Assembly: GCA_003244105.1 (NCBI GenBank)
Contig: QHBK01000006.1
Location: 1-64,000 of the forward strand
Reading direction: 5' to 3'
DNA from: Candidatus Eremiobacter antarcticus
GTDB taxonomy: Bacteria; Vulcanimicrobiota; Vulcanimicrobiia; Eremiobacterales; Eremiobacteraceae
Length of the DNA stretch: 64,000 nucleotides
How positions within the stretch are numbered: the first letter of the stretch is position 1; each line of letters opens with the position of its first letter. The translations under genes were made by a program, and so were the position numbers. The notes below the pieces were generated by a model, which saw only the letters and a list, made by a program, of their open reading frames with translations, was not told the origin of the DNA and ran no database searches. Shown piece by piece: positions 49,813 through 59,008 of this stretch.

Positions 49813-51663
49813 CGCGCCGTCGCTATAGGCGGCCCAGACGAGGCCCAGCTGCAGCTGCAGAGTTTCGGGCCGCACGGAAGCGTCGTCCGACGCTTGAACG
49901 ATCGTGTCGCCGCCGGAGCCGGAAAGCGAAAGGGCGATCGCGCGCAGCGGCGTTTTCGATGCAGCGCTGATGATGGCGGCTGCGCTGAGCTGCGCCGGAC
50001 TGAGGGTTGAAACGTCAGGACCGTTCAGCGCTTCCGCCGGAATCGCGAAGCGCTGCGATAACAAGGCCAGCAACGACGCACGGCGCGGCACGGACGCGAA
50101 TGGGTCGAAGAGGTCGATGCGAGCCGCGATGATGTCCGTGCGGGCATGATTGAGCAGTCCCGCCGCGACATCAGCCGCATCCGCGGCTCGTTTCGCAGCC
50201 AGCAAGCCCGAGCGCAGAGGAGAGCGCAGGCGCAGATAATCACCTGCAGTCATGTCGCCGCTCTTGTAGTCCGACACCGCGTCGAAAGCATCCAAAAAAC
50301 CGCGCACCGGGGCGCGAGCGTCCCACCCGACGGCCATTGCGCCGCGGGCGGCGTTGACCGCCTGCTTCAGTTTCGCTTGTGATGACAGCAAAGTGCTGCG
50401 CAGAGCGTTCAGCCGGATCGCCCGTGCTTGCGCGCTGCTCGGAATCGCCGCCTGACGATCGATATCGGCCGCCAGGCGGACGCCGGCCGCAGCCACGTCG
50501 TTCGCGTCGCCTAACGTCTGCGCGGCTTGATCGAAGGAATGGTCGAGGTAGCGTGCGATGCGCGCTTGTCCGTTCAAGATCCGGTCGAGCCGGCTGCCTG
50601 TCACGATGCCGCGCCGGCTCTCGGGATCGAGATAGTAGCCCACATCGTTCAGATACTTCTCGTACTGATCTGCATCGGCTTGCGCTGTCTTGAGCAGATC
50701 AGCTACGAGGCGCTGTTCTCGCCGGGCGTTGGGAAGCAGCGGTTCCAGGCGGGCGACGGCCGGTGGGGCGATCTGCGGCGTAGACGCCTGGGCGAAGACC
50801 GCGCTCAGCCGCGCGTCGTACATTCGCGCCAAGGCGTTTGAAGGCTGCGCGAGAAGGGCCTGGCGGATCTTCGCCTTCGCATTGAAATATTCGCCGCGGC
50901 GTGCGTCAGCGATGCCTTCCGACAAGGACACGTCTCCACGCGGTGCATCGAGCGGCGCATAGCCTTTGACGTGCGCGACCCGATCGCCCAGGGCGGGGTG
51001 CGTCTCGAAATAACGGCCGAGCAGACGGCGATGGTGCGGCGACACTGCGCTCAGCCGGTCGAGGAACGTGACCATACCGTCCGGGTCGTAGCCGGCGCGC
51101 GCTATCAACAGCAGCCCGTATTGATCAGCCTGCAATTCGTCCACGCGCGCCTGTTTGTAGAGCGCGAGGTTTCCCGCGATGTTGCCGAAGCGTCCGACGC
51201 CCGGGGCCAAGAGACCGGCGACGTCGAGCACGATCTCCAGCGCCTTGGCCTTTTGATTGAGCGTCACGACGTGACGCCTTTCGACGTGTCCGATCTCATG
51301 GCCCAACACGGCGGCGAGCTCGTCGTCGGAACGCACGAAGTTCAACAGGCCCGCATCGATGAAAATGAAGCCGCCCGGCAGCGAGAACGCGTTGACCTCT
51401 TCGGAATCAAGGACGGTGAACGTGTACGGGATGTCCGTGCGCGCCACTCGAGGCGTCAAAGAGGCGCCGACCCGATTCACCCAATCCGTCAGCAACGGGT
51501 CGCCGAGCGCGCCCTGCTGCGCGATGACATCGCGTGCGACGCTGCGCCCCCAGTCGCGTTCCTGAGACGTGCTCATCGCGCGCGCCGAAGAGGCGAACGC
51601 GACGAAGACACTCATGCAGACACAAAAGAAGAGCGAAGCGCGCGCGAGGCGGCGGGCATTCAT
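49807..51663 (-). CDS. Exported M48-family zinc metalloprotease with long C-terminal region
   Basis: A 618-residue protein with a signal peptide (to about residue 29). The catalytic domain follows, with the zinc motif HEIGH at 122-126 (AAVLGHEIGHVERRH) and the third-ligand region ARVDELQADQYGL near 172-184. This layout matches BepA/YfgC-type periplasmic proteases, which maintain outer-membrane assembly. The second half is mostly alpha-helical, with helices like those of TPR repeats, and a last beta-rich part. It overlaps tolC by six bases tail to tail. A role in quality control of outer-membrane proteins such as TolC is inference from the family. Confidence 0.87.
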   Translation of the reverse strand: MNARRLARASLFFCVCMSVFVAFASSARAMSTSQERDWGRSVARDVIAQQGALGDPLLTDWVNRVGASLTPRVARTDIPYTFTVLDSEEVNAFSLPGGFIFIDAGLLNFVRSDDELAAVLGHEIGHVERRHVVTLNQKAKALEIVLDVAGLLAPGVGRFGNIAGNLALYKQARVDELQADQYGLLLIARAGYDPDGMVTFLDRLSAVSPHHRRLLGRYFETHPALGDRVAHVKGYAPLDAPRGDVSLSEGIADARRGEYFNAKAKIRQALLAQPSNALARMYDARLSAVFAQASTPQIAPPAVARLEPLLPNARREQRLVADLLKTAQADADQYEKYLNDVGYYLDPESRRGIVTGSRLDRILNGQARIARYLDHSFDQAAQTLGDANDVAAAGVRLAADIDRQAAIPSSAQARAIRLNALRSTLLSSQAKLKQAVNAARGAMAVGWDARAPVRGFLDAFDAVSDYKSGDMTAGDYLRLRSPLRSGLLAAKRAADAADVAAGLLNHARTDIIAARIDLFDPFASVPRRASLLALLSQRFAIPAEALNGPDVSTLSPAQLSAAAIISAASKTPLRAIALSLSGSGGDTIVQASDDASVRPETLQLQLGLVWAAYSDGAL

Positions 51664-51725
51664 AGACTGCGATCTCCCGCCCTGTGTGTGCCAAGCCGCC
51701 GGCGCTGCGGCGGCGAAAAATGACC

Positions 51726-53846
51726 CTAGACCTTGGCCGGTTCGAGCATGCCTTTGCGCGTTAGGTTGATGCGCCCCTGACTGTCGATCTCGGTGACGCG
51801 CACGATCACCTCGTCCCCGATCTGCACCTCGTCCTCGACGCGGTTCACGCGATGGGGGGCGAGCTGGGAGATGTGGACCAGCCCTTCCTTGCCCGGCAAG
51901 ATCTGCACGAATGCGCCGAAATTCATGATGCGCTTCACGACGCCCGTGTACACCTCGCCGATCTCGACGTCCCGAGCGATGTCTTCCACCATGCGCTTCG
52001 CCTTCTCGCCGGAATCGGCGTCCGGCGATGAGATGAACACGCGGCCGTCGTTCTCGATGTCGATCTTCGCGCCGGTCTCGCCCACGATCTTGTTGATGAC
52101 CTTGCCGCCTGGCCCGATGATGTCTTTGATCTTGTCCGGGTGGATCTCCAAGACGAACATGCGCGGCGCGAACTTCGACAGCCCGCGGCGCGGGGCCGGC
52201 ATGGTCTCTTTCAGCTTATCGATGATGAAGAGCCGCCCGGCGCGCGCCTGCTCCATGGCGCGCCGCATGATGTCCATCGTGATGCCCCGCACCTTGATGT
52301 CCATCTGCACGGCCGTGATGCCGTCCGTCGTCCCCGCCACTTTGAAATCCATCTCGCCGAGCGCGTCCTCTAGGCCCTGGATGTCGGTGAGCACCGCGGG
52401 CCGCCCGTCCTTGAGGATGAGTCCCATCGCGACGCCGCCGACATGCTTGTGCAGCGGCACCCCGGCATCCATGAGCGCGAGCGTCGACGCGCACACGGAA
52501 CCCATAGACGATGAGCCGTTGCTCTCGAAGGTTTCGGAGACAAGGCGCAACGTGTACGGAAACTCGTCGGGTTTGGGCAGCATGGGGACGAGCGCGCGCT
52601 CCGCCAGCTGCCCATGGCCGATCTCGCGCCGGCCGGGTCCGCGCATCGGCCTCGTCTCACCGACGGAGAACGGCGGAAAATTGTAGTGATGCATGTAGCG
52701 CTTGAAGCTCTGGGGGCCAAGCCCGTCGATGCGCTGTTCGTCCGAGAGCGAGCCGAGCGTGGCCGCCGTGAAGATCTGGGTTTCGCCGCGCGTGAACAGA
52801 CCGGAGCCATGCGCGCGCGGAACGACGGTCGTTCGCGACGAGATCGGCCGCACCTCATCCAGGCCCCGTCCATCCGGCCGCAGACCCTCGTCGACCACCA
52901 TTGTCCGGAGTTCTTCTTCTTGCCGGGCTTTGACGCACTTATCGAAGTCATGGTTGCGCGCGTCTTCCAGCAGCGGACGGACTTGCTCTTCCAAACGGTG
53001 GCCGCCGGTACGCCGCAACGCCTCCTCGCGCGAAACGGACCCGAAGGCCCGGTTGCGCTCCTGCTTGTCGGTGATGCGCATGCTCCTGGCGATCTCCGCG
53101 CCGAAGACGTCGTCGACGAACGATTGCATGTCGGCGGATGGCAGAAACAGCGGGAACTGCCGCTTCGGCTTGCCCGCTTTGCGCGCCAGCTCATCGATGG
53201 CCGATGTCAGCTCGCGGACGTAGGAGTGCCCAAACTCGACCGCGTCGAGGAACTCCTCTTCGGATATCTCTTTGCAGCTGCCCTCGACCATCATCACCGC
53301 GTCATCGGTGCCCGCGATGATCATGTCGAGCGTGCTGCCTTCCAGTTCCGTCTTGCCGGGGTTGATGACAAAGCTGCGGTCGACGAGGCCGACGCGCACG
53401 CCGGCGATGGTATGGTCGAACGGAATGTCGGAAACAGCCAACGCTGCTCCGGCGCCCACGAGGGCCACGACGTCGGGATCCACTTCCGGGTCCACGGACA
53501 AGATCGTGCACACGATGTGGATGTCGTGGCGGAATCCGTCGGGAAACAGCGGGCGGATCGGCCGATCGATGAGCCGCGCGGATAACGTGGCCTTTTCTGA
53601 CGGCCGGCCCTCGCGCTTGATGAAGCCACCCGGGATTTTGCCGGCGGCGTACATGCGCTCTTCATAATCAACGGTGAGAGGGAAAAACTCGATGCCCTCA
53701 CGAGGATTGGCGCTTGCAGTCACGGCGACAAGGACGCAGGTGTCTCCGTAACGGACGAACACGGAACCGCTGGCTTGGCGGGCAAGTTCACCGGTCTCGA
53801 GGGTGAGCTGCCGCCCGCCGAGCTCTAAGCTGACGGACTCTGGCAA
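51726..53846 (-). CDS. pnp: Polyribonucleotide nucleotidyltransferase (PNPase)
   Basis: PNPase degrades RNA from the 3' end with phosphate. The 706-residue protein has two RNase PH halves (MPESVSLELGGRQLTLETGELAR start; later GRGLDEVRPISSRTTVVPRAHGSGLFTRGETQ). A KH domain follows (IKDIIGPGGKVINKIVGETG), then an S1 domain (GEVYTGVVKRIMNFGAFVQI). The start is TTG at 53846, eight bases after a strong AGGAGG. rpsO lies upstream on the same strand, the conserved rpsO-pnp order. The 170-base gap between them may hold processing sites, but none is clear. Confidence 0.97.
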   Translation of the reverse strand: MPESVSLELGGRQLTLETGELARQASGSVFVRYGDTCVLVAVTASANPREGIEFFPLTVDYEERMYAAGKIPGGFIKREGRPSEKATLSARLIDRPIRPLFPDGFRHDIHIVCTILSVDPEVDPDVVALVGAGAALAVSDIPFDHTIAGVRVGLVDRSFVINPGKTELEGSTLDMIIAGTDDAVMMVEGSCKEISEEEFLDAVEFGHSYVRELTSAIDELARKAGKPKRQFPLFLPSADMQSFVDDVFGAEIARSMRITDKQERNRAFGSVSREEALRRTGGHRLEEQVRPLLEDARNHDFDKCVKARQEEELRTMVVDEGLRPDGRGLDEVRPISSRTTVVPRAHGSGLFTRGETQIFTAATLGSLSDEQRIDGLGPQSFKRYMHHYNFPPFSVGETRPMRGPGRREIGHGQLAERALVPMLPKPDEFPYTLRLVSETFESNGSSSMGSVCASTLALMDAGVPLHKHVGGVAMGLILKDGRPAVLTDIQGLEDALGEMDFKVAGTTDGITAVQMDIKVRGITMDIMRRAMEQARAGRLFIIDKLKETMPAPRRGLSKFAPRMFVLEIHPDKIKDIIGPGGKVINKIVGETGAKIDIENDGRVFISSPDADSGEKAKRMVEDIARDVEIGEVYTGVVKRIMNFGAFVQILPGKEGLVHISQLAPHRVNRVEDEVQIGDEVIVRVTEIDSQGRINLTRKGMLEPAKV

Positions 53847-54016
53847 AAGGGATCCTCCTGACTTCTTAGGTGTAAGCCTTTTTCAATGCGGCCAAGTCTT
53901 CCACACGAACGGCGCGCCATCCCTGGACTGGACGCGCGGCACGGCAAGGCCCGGCCACGCATCGCTAGCGGAATTCGCCGCCGCTTTAGGCTCAGGGCAG
54001 CTCGGCCGGCTGGCTG

Positions 54017-54286
54017 CTAGTGACGCAGTCCGAGCTGACTCACGATGGCGCGATAGCGCTCTATATCTGACTCTTCCAGGTAACGCAATAGCCTGCGACG
54101 TTTGCCGACCTTCATCAAGAGCCCCCGGCGGCTGGCGTGATCCTTCTTATGGATCTTCAGATGCTCAGTGAGATCGTTGATGGATTCTGTTAGCAAGGCG
54201 ACCTGGACTTCGGCGGAGCCGGTGTCGTTGTCGGCCCGCTTGAACTTTCCGATGACGGATGTCTTATGTTCTTTTGAGAGCGCCAC
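54017..54286 (-). CDS. rpsO: 30S ribosomal protein S15
   Basis: S15 binds 16S rRNA early in 30S assembly. The 89-residue protein is full length: [41 protein letters not shown] and [21 protein letters not shown] are all conserved. The start is GTG at 54286, with AAGGAG further upstream than usual. Transcription runs on towards pnp. A run of Ts on this strand at 54327-54334 lies ahead of it. Confidence 0.97.
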   Translation of the reverse strand: MALSKEHKTSVIGKFKRADNDTGSAEVQVALLTESINDLTEHLKIHKKDHASRRGLLMKVGKRRRLLRYLEESDIERYRAIVSQLGLRH

Positions 54287-54399
54287 TATAGTCGAGAGCT
54301 CCTTGTCCGCGAACGGTTGAGCCTATAAAAAAAAGCCCGTCCCGCCGTAGCGAATCAAGGATAACACACGCCCCGCAATGCCGTCAAACCGCCCGCACG

Positions 54400-54702
54400 T
54401 TAGGGGTGAGGCAGCAGCACCACGGAGCCTGGTTGAAGCCGATCGGTCGCATGCATGTGGTTGATCGCGGCCGCCTGGTATACGGCTTCCGCGACGTCAT
54501 CAGCCCTCGACGCGTGCTTGGACACGAGCGACCAGAGGCTGTCGCCTCGATGCACCAGCACGTGGTCGTAGCGGGCTGGGCTTGCGGTGAAGACTTTGGC
54601 GCTCCAAACCGTGGGCAGAGCGAACAGGAGCGCGAGGGAAAGCGCCTGGATGAGCGGCAGAAGGCTGGCGGCTGGCCTGTTTGCGGAGCGGTACACTGAC
54701 AT
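54400..54702 (-). CDS. LysM-domain envelope protein, probable YneA-like SOS cell-division suppressor
   Basis: A 100-residue protein with one N-terminal membrane helix (LLPLIQALSLALLFALP) and a C-terminal LysM domain (VLVHRGDSLWSLVSKHA, then AINHMHATDRLQPGSVVLLP) that binds peptidoglycan. This is the architecture of YneA of Bacillus, which blocks division during DNA damage and lies divergent from lexA. Here too the gene is divergent from lexA, with a LexA box nine bases before its ATG. The call is by architecture and context; sequence similarity to YneA itself cannot be judged by eye. The ATG at 54702 follows AGAGG; a GTG is at 54705. Confidence 0.75.
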   Translation of the reverse strand: MSVYRSANRPAASLLPLIQALSLALLFALPTVWSAKVFTASPARYDHVLVHRGDSLWSLVSKHASRADDVAEAVYQAAAINHMHATDRLQPGSVVLLPHP

Positions 54703-54710
54703 CACCTCTT

Positions 54711-54724
54711 CGAACGTATGTTTG
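54711..54724. promoter_or_regulatory. LexA box (SOS operator) of the LysM gene
   Basis: CGAACGTATGTTTG matches the Gram-positive-type LexA consensus CGAAC-N4-GTTYG. It lies just after the presumed start of transcription of the LysM gene and nine bases before its ATG, a site where bound LexA would block RNA polymerase. Confidence 0.88.
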
Positions 54725-54731
54725 CATCCAA

Positions 54732-54761
54732 ATTGTAGCGGCCAAGGCCAGCCGCTGTCAA
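54732..54761 (-). promoter_or_regulatory. Promoter of the LysM gene
   Basis: On the minus strand TTGACA (54761-54756) and TACAAT (54737-54732) are separated by 18 bases, an almost perfect sigma-70-type promoter. Transcription should begin near 54725, at the edge of the LexA box. Confidence 0.75.
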
Positions 54762-54769
54762 GCCTTTGT

Positions 54770-54783
54770 CGAACATGCGTTTG
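54770..54783. promoter_or_regulatory. LexA box (SOS operator) of lexA
   Basis: CGAACATGCGTTTG is a second copy of the same LexA site, 59 bases from the first. It overlaps the -35 element of the lexA promoter, so LexA represses its own gene. Both boxes together make the divergent pair an SOS unit. Confidence 0.88.
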
Positions 54784-54809
54784 CGTTTTCGTGCGCGCTA
54801 TGCTAGAAT
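54781..54809 (+). promoter_or_regulatory. Promoter of lexA
   Basis: TTGCGT (54781-54786) and TAGAAT (54804-54809) lie 17 bases apart. The -35 element shares three bases with the LexA box. About 75 bases of leader precede the TTG start of lexA. Confidence 0.7.
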
Positions 54810-54884
54810 GTGCCTGCGCACGACCGCTCTTGGCCGTGCCGGTATACGTTTATTAGCCTCTGGCGACGGTTGAGAGAGGGCACC

Positions 54885-55493
54885 TTGGCGGCAGTGGATC
54901 GTAAGACGACCGCAAGACAGCAAGCGATTTTAGATGTCATCAAGCTCTTCACGCGAGAGCGCGGTTACCCGCCCTCAGTCCGAGAGATCGGCGAACGCGT
55001 CGGCCTCTCATCCAGCTCCACCGTTCAATGCCATCTTCGAACGCTCGAAAAGAAGGGCCTCATCCGTCGCGACCCGACCAAGCCGCGGGCGCTTGTGTCC
55101 GGCTCAGACTCCAGCCGCGACGTCATCAGCCTGCCGGTCGTCGGCCGCGTGGCCGCCGGCGTCCCCATCACTGCGGTCGAAAATGTCGAAGATGAATTCA
55201 CGCTGCCTTCGAGCTTCGTGAAGCGTGCCGACTCGTTTATGCTCAGGGTCAAGGGCGACTCCATGGTCGACGCGGCCATTTTGGACGGAGACCTCATCGT
55301 CGTCGCACCTCAGCCGGTGGCGGCCAACGGCGAAATCGTCGTCGCCATCATCGACGACGAGGCGACGGTCAAGCGATTTTATAAAGAAGACAACCGCATT
55401 CGGCTGCAGCCGGAGAACAAATTCATGGAGCCGATCTACACCGACAAGGCGCACATCGTCGGAAAGGTCTCAGCCGTCATCCGCAAGCTCTAA
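54885..55493 (+). CDS. lexA: LexA repressor
   Basis: LexA represses DNA-damage genes and cleaves itself when stimulated by RecA filaments. The 202-residue protein has the winged-helix region ([27 protein letters not shown], then [19 protein letters not shown]). The Ala-Gly cleavage site is in [10 protein letters not shown] at residues 91-92, the catalytic serine in [10 protein letters not shown] (Ser126) and the lysine in ATVKRFY (Lys163). All are intact. The TTG at 54885 follows GAGAGGG; a GTG at 54894 is the alternative. Two LexA boxes lie upstream, so it is autoregulated. Confidence 0.96.
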   Translation: MAAVDRKTTARQQAILDVIKLFTRERGYPPSVREIGERVGLSSSSTVQCHLRTLEKKGLIRRDPTKPRALVSGSDSSRDVISLPVVGRVAAGVPITAVENVEDEFTLPSSFVKRADSFMLRVKGDSMVDAAILDGDLIVVAPQPVAANGEIVVAIIDDEATVKRFYKEDNRIRLQPENKFMEPIYTDKAHIVGKVSAVIRKL

Positions 55494-55580
55494 CGCTCAC
55501 TGGGCCGACAGCGGCCCGCGCCTCACACGCTTCCGATTCGCAGCGCTCACAGGTCCAGCGCGCGCACGCCGTCAAATGCG

Positions 55581-56336
55581 ATGGGCATGCAGCCGAAGAT
55601 AGCGATCACGGCGGATGCCGCTCGCCTCATCGCACCCGACTACCTTCGTTCCTATAAGCGCGCCGTCGAACGAGCCGGCGGCGACCCGGTGCTTGTGTCA
55701 GGCGAGACCGAACCGGCGCGGATCGAGGCACTGCTCGACGAATTCGACGGTCTGTTATTGCCGGGGGGCGCAGACGTTGACCCAGCCGAGTATGGTGGCC
55801 GGGACCATCCCGCTGTCAGCAAGGCCGCGCGCGATCTCGATTCGTTGGAACTCGAGGCGGTACGCGTGGCCAAGCGCCACGACCTCCCCACGCTTGCCAT
55901 CTGCCGCGGCGTGCAGGTCATGAACGTCGCGTTGGGCGGCACGCTCTGGGAAGATATCGGCGAGCAGTACGAGGCGGACAACGGGCTGAAGCTGCGCCAC
56001 CAGCAAACGCCGGATCACGGGCGCCAAGACACGACGCACCCGGTCGACCTGCAGCCGGAGAGCACCGTGGCACGCACGCTCGGCGGAAGGACACTTGCAA
56101 CAAACTCGATGCACCACCAAGCTTTGCGCCGGCTCGCCCACGACTTAGTGGCGGTCGGCAAGACGCGCGACGGCGTCATCGAAGCGGTCGAAGCTCGTAC
56201 CAACCATCCGTTTTTCGTCGGCGTGCAATGGCACCCCGAAGACCTCGTCGAGAGCGACGAACCCAGCCGCAACCTGTTTCTCGCATTCGTCGCGCAAGCC
56301 GAAAAGCGCGCGCAGCGACGCGCCGCTCGACGCTGA
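55581..56336 (+). CDS. Class I glutamine amidotransferase-like hydrolase (peptidase C26, PuuD-like)
   Basis: A 251-residue protein of the C26 family, whose PuuD member cleaves gamma-glutamyl-GABA in putrescine breakdown. The catalytic cysteine is in PTLAICRGVQVMNVALGG, the His and Glu in VGVQWHPEDLVE, and the front loop reads DGLLLPGGADVDPAEYGG. All residues for activity are present. No other putrescine genes are nearby, so the substrate is unsure. ATGs at 55581 and 55587 compete. It begins a probable unit with the EIIC and lyase genes. Confidence 0.85.
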   Translation: MGMQPKIAITADAARLIAPDYLRSYKRAVERAGGDPVLVSGETEPARIEALLDEFDGLLLPGGADVDPAEYGGRDHPAVSKAARDLDSLELEAVRVAKRHDLPTLAICRGVQVMNVALGGTLWEDIGEQYEADNGLKLRHQQTPDHGRQDTTHPVDLQPESTVARTLGGRTLATNSMHHQALRRLAHDLVAVGKTRDGVIEAVEARTNHPFFVGVQWHPEDLVESDEPSRNLFLAFVAQAEKRAQRRAARR

Positions 56337-56352
56337 GCAGCGCCGGCCACCC

Positions 56353-57636
56353 GTGAGCGCCCGCTTCGCGCCGGGCGCAGGTCAAGCCATTGCGGCGCTC
56401 GAGGACCGGCTGTTCCCCGTCTTGCGCCGCTTCGCAGACGAACCACATCTGGCCGCGATTCGCGACGCCGTGCAGATCGCGTTTTACGCGTTCGGAGCGT
56501 GGACGGTGATCGCGTTTTTCTTGCTGCCGCCTGGGCCGCTGCTCGAGCGGTTCTTTTCCGCGTATCACATCGGTTTCGGCTTCATGGGCATCGCGCTTGC
56601 CGCGGTTTTGCCCGACCGGCTGGCGTGCAGGTTCGGCTACAACCGGATCGCCGGCATCGCGCTCGGATTGAGCGCGTTTCTTTTCTCGCTGCCGGCGAAC
56701 GCTTTGCACCAGCCTTTTGAGAGCTTCCTCGGTCAGATCTCCGCCAGCAGCCTGTTCTTGGCGCTCATCGTGGGCGTTGTGACCTCGGAGTGCCTGCGCG
56801 TGGCGTACCAGCGCATCAGAAACGAGGTCGCGGCGCTCGCCGTAGGCATCGCCGCGGGGATTGCCATCTTCGGGGGGCTGACGCTTGCGCATGTCGACAT
56901 CGGACGTCTGCTGATCTCCCTGATCGCGCCGTTGATCTCATTGGGCGATACCTTGCCGGCGCTGCTTATCGTGGTCTTCTTGCAGACGCTGTTGTGGTCG
57001 GCCGGCATCCATGGTCCCGCGTTCCTGGCGGCCATCACGACGCCCGTATACTTGCGCGCTCTTGACGAAAACGCGCAGGCGCTGCTCCACCATCAGACAC
57101 CGCCTCACATCGTGACCATCATGATCTTTCTCTTCATCTATCCAGGCGGCTCCGGGGCGACGCTGCCGTTGGCTTTTCTGTGCTTACGCACGCGCGTGGC
57201 GCGGCTGCGCCGCCTCGGCGTGGCCTCGCTGCTTCCCAGCGTCGCAAACGTGAACGAACCGTTGATCTTCGGCGTGCCCATCGTCATGAATCCAGGGCTC
57301 GTGTTGCCCTTCATCGGCATTCCGCTCGTGCTCGCGACGCTGACGTTCACGGCGGAGTCGCTCGGCCTGGTCCGCCACACCGCCGTATGGCTTCCCGGCG
57401 CCATACCATCGCTCGTCGGGGCTTGGCTCACGACGAAGGGAGATTGGCGCGCGCTCGTCCTGATATGCCTGAACGTCGGCCTCGCCTTCGCCGTCTGGAC
57501 TCCCTTCTTCCGCGCGTTCGAGCGCACGGTGCAAGCGCAGCCGGACGCGGAAGAAGGCCTCGTCAAGGCCGCTGAAGCAATCCGCGAGCACGAGCAGGCA
57601 GAGCACCGGCTCGCGATGACCGCGTCAAAGAAGTGA
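56353..57636 (+). CDS. PTS EIIC-like sugar permease (lactose/cellobiose type), orphan
   Basis: A 427-residue polytopic protein of the PTS EIIC family (CelB/ChbC type), which takes up and phosphorylates sugars with partner EIIA and EIIB. The diagnostic C-terminal loop is VANVNEPLIFGVPIVMNPGL, where the glutamate is catalytic; WSAGIHGPAFLAAITTPVYL is also typical. About ten hydrophobic segments are visible. No EIIA, EIIB, HPr or EI gene lies in the window, so it may act with distant partners or as a plain transporter. The GTG at 56353 is the start; its stop overlaps the next gene as GTGA. Confidence 0.85.
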   Translation: MSARFAPGAGQAIAALEDRLFPVLRRFADEPHLAAIRDAVQIAFYAFGAWTVIAFFLLPPGPLLERFFSAYHIGFGFMGIALAAVLPDRLACRFGYNRIAGIALGLSAFLFSLPANALHQPFESFLGQISASSLFLALIVGVVTSECLRVAYQRIRNEVAALAVGIAAGIAIFGGLTLAHVDIGRLLISLIAPLISLGDTLPALLIVVFLQTLLWSAGIHGPAFLAAITTPVYLRALDENAQALLHHQTPPHIVTIMIFLFIYPGGSGATLPLAFLCLRTRVARLRRLGVASLLPSVANVNEPLIFGVPIVMNPGLVLPFIGIPLVLATLTFTAESLGLVRHTAVWLPGAIPSLVGAWLTTKGDWRALVLICLNVGLAFAVWTPFFRAFERTVQAQPDAEEGLVKAAEAIREHEQAEHRLAMTASKK

Positions 57637-58970
57637 TCCAGCGGCAGCTGCCGCTCGTGCAGGCTGCGTTCGAGCGCGCGGCCGAGCGCTTTGGTTTTTC
57701 CCAAGAGCTGATCGACCAGGGGCGCTGCGCGCTCGGCGACGTCGAAACTGTCTGGGCGCGCTGGGATGCGCACGGCATCGAAGCCGGCGCGAAAGTGTTC
57801 CAGGCGTTTCAACGCGCCGCGTTGACTGAAGCACACTTGGCGGGCACGACCGGTTATGGCTATCATGACGCCGGGCGCGACGCCTATGAACGGCTCTTGG
57901 CGGACGTCCTGCAGGCGGAGAGCGCGTTCGCGCGGCTGCAGCTGGTCAGCGGCACGCACGCGATCGTCGCCTCCATCACCGCCTTGCTCGGAGCTTCGGG
58001 GCGTTTGTGTTCCATCACCGGTCCTCCCTACGACACGTTGAGAAAAGCGTTGGTCGAGCCGCTCGGGGCTGCGGCTGGTGGTGGATCCCCTCGCTACCGT
58101 GAAGCTCGCTGGGCCGCGAGCAAGCCGGATGCGGGAGCGGATAGTCAGGCAGCGTCAGATGTCGGGCTTGACGAAGCTTCGGTGTCCGCCTGCCTGCGCG
58201 ATCAGCCCGAAGTGATCTTCATCCAGCGCTCGCGAGGGTATTCGCCCCGGCCTTCCATGCGCGTGCGCGACATCGCGGCGCTGATCGCGACCTGCAAGCA
58301 GCTGTCGCCGCAGTCGCTGATCGTCGTCGATAACTGCTATGGGGAGCTGGTGGAACTCGAGGAGCCCACCGCCGCAGGGGCCGACGTCATCGTAGGATCG
58401 CTCATCAAAAACCTCGGAGGAGGAATCGCTCCGGGAGGAGCTTACATCGCCGGCCGTGGCGCCCTCGTCGCAGCGATCGCCGACCACGTCTTCGCCCCCG
58501 GCCTTGGCCTCAAAGTCGGACCGACGTTCGAAGCCTCCCGAGCGCTGTTCGCCGGCTTGCACCGAGCGCCGCGGGCCGTGTGCGAATCCCTCAAATCGTT
58601 GGAATTCGCCGCGGCGTTGTTCGAGAGGCTTGGCTACGCCGTCGATCCGCAGGTGGGCGGAACGCGCACCGACATCATCCAGGCCGTTCGCTTGGGCGAC
58701 GCGCGGGCGGTGACGGCTTTCGCCGAGGGCCTGCAGCGATTTCTTGCTGTCAATTCCCACGCCCGGCCTGAGCCCGGGCCCGTTCCGGGCTACGATGACC
58801 CGGTGCTGATGGCAGGTGGGTCGTTCGTCGGCGGCTCGACGATGGAGCTTTCCTGCGACGCGCCCATGAGGCCGCCATTTGACATGTATCTGCAGGGCGG
58901 CACCGACTGCGTTCAAGGCATCCTCGCCACGATGAACGCCGCCGCTCATGTGATGCGGGCACGAGCCTGA
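57633..58970 (+). CDS. Methionine gamma-lyase-related PLP enzyme (aluminium-resistance family)
   Basis: A 445-residue protein of the Met_gamma_lyase (PF06838) family, long annotated as aluminium-resistance protein. It is a fold-type I PLP enzyme: HLAGTTGYGYHDAGRDAYERL, RLQLVSGTHAIVASITALLG, EVIFIQRSRGYSPRPSM, VVDNCYGELVELEEP and the PLP lysine in GSLIKNLGGGIAPGGAYI. Activity on methionine or cystathionine has been proposed; the real substrate is not known. An insertion of about 30 residues near residue 150 (AAAGGGSPRYREARWAASKP) is unusual. The GTG start overlaps the EIIC stop. Confidence 0.9.
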   Translation: MIQRQLPLVQAAFERAAERFGFSQELIDQGRCALGDVETVWARWDAHGIEAGAKVFQAFQRAALTEAHLAGTTGYGYHDAGRDAYERLLADVLQAESAFARLQLVSGTHAIVASITALLGASGRLCSITGPPYDTLRKALVEPLGAAAGGGSPRYREARWAASKPDAGADSQAASDVGLDEASVSACLRDQPEVIFIQRSRGYSPRPSMRVRDIAALIATCKQLSPQSLIVVDNCYGELVELEEPTAAGADVIVGSLIKNLGGGIAPGGAYIAGRGALVAAIADHVFAPGLGLKVGPTFEASRALFAGLHRAPRAVCESLKSLEFAAALFERLGYAVDPQVGGTRTDIIQAVRLGDARAVTAFAEGLQRFLAVNSHARPEPGPVPGYDDPVLMAGGSFVGGSTMELSCDAPMRPPFDMYLQGGTDCVQGILATMNAAAHVMRARA

Positions 58971-59008
58971 CGAGCAGGCGACCCATTCCCACCCGAGAAT
59001 ATATCAAC

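Noticed and set aside
53847-54016. RNA processing hairpin or terminator between rpsO and pnp
   Set aside because: Only short, weak inverted repeats are visible; nothing stands out enough to report.
54321-54352. Terminator between the LysM gene and rpsO
   Set aside because: There is a T-run on the minus strand, but the GC-rich bases before it do not form a hairpin.
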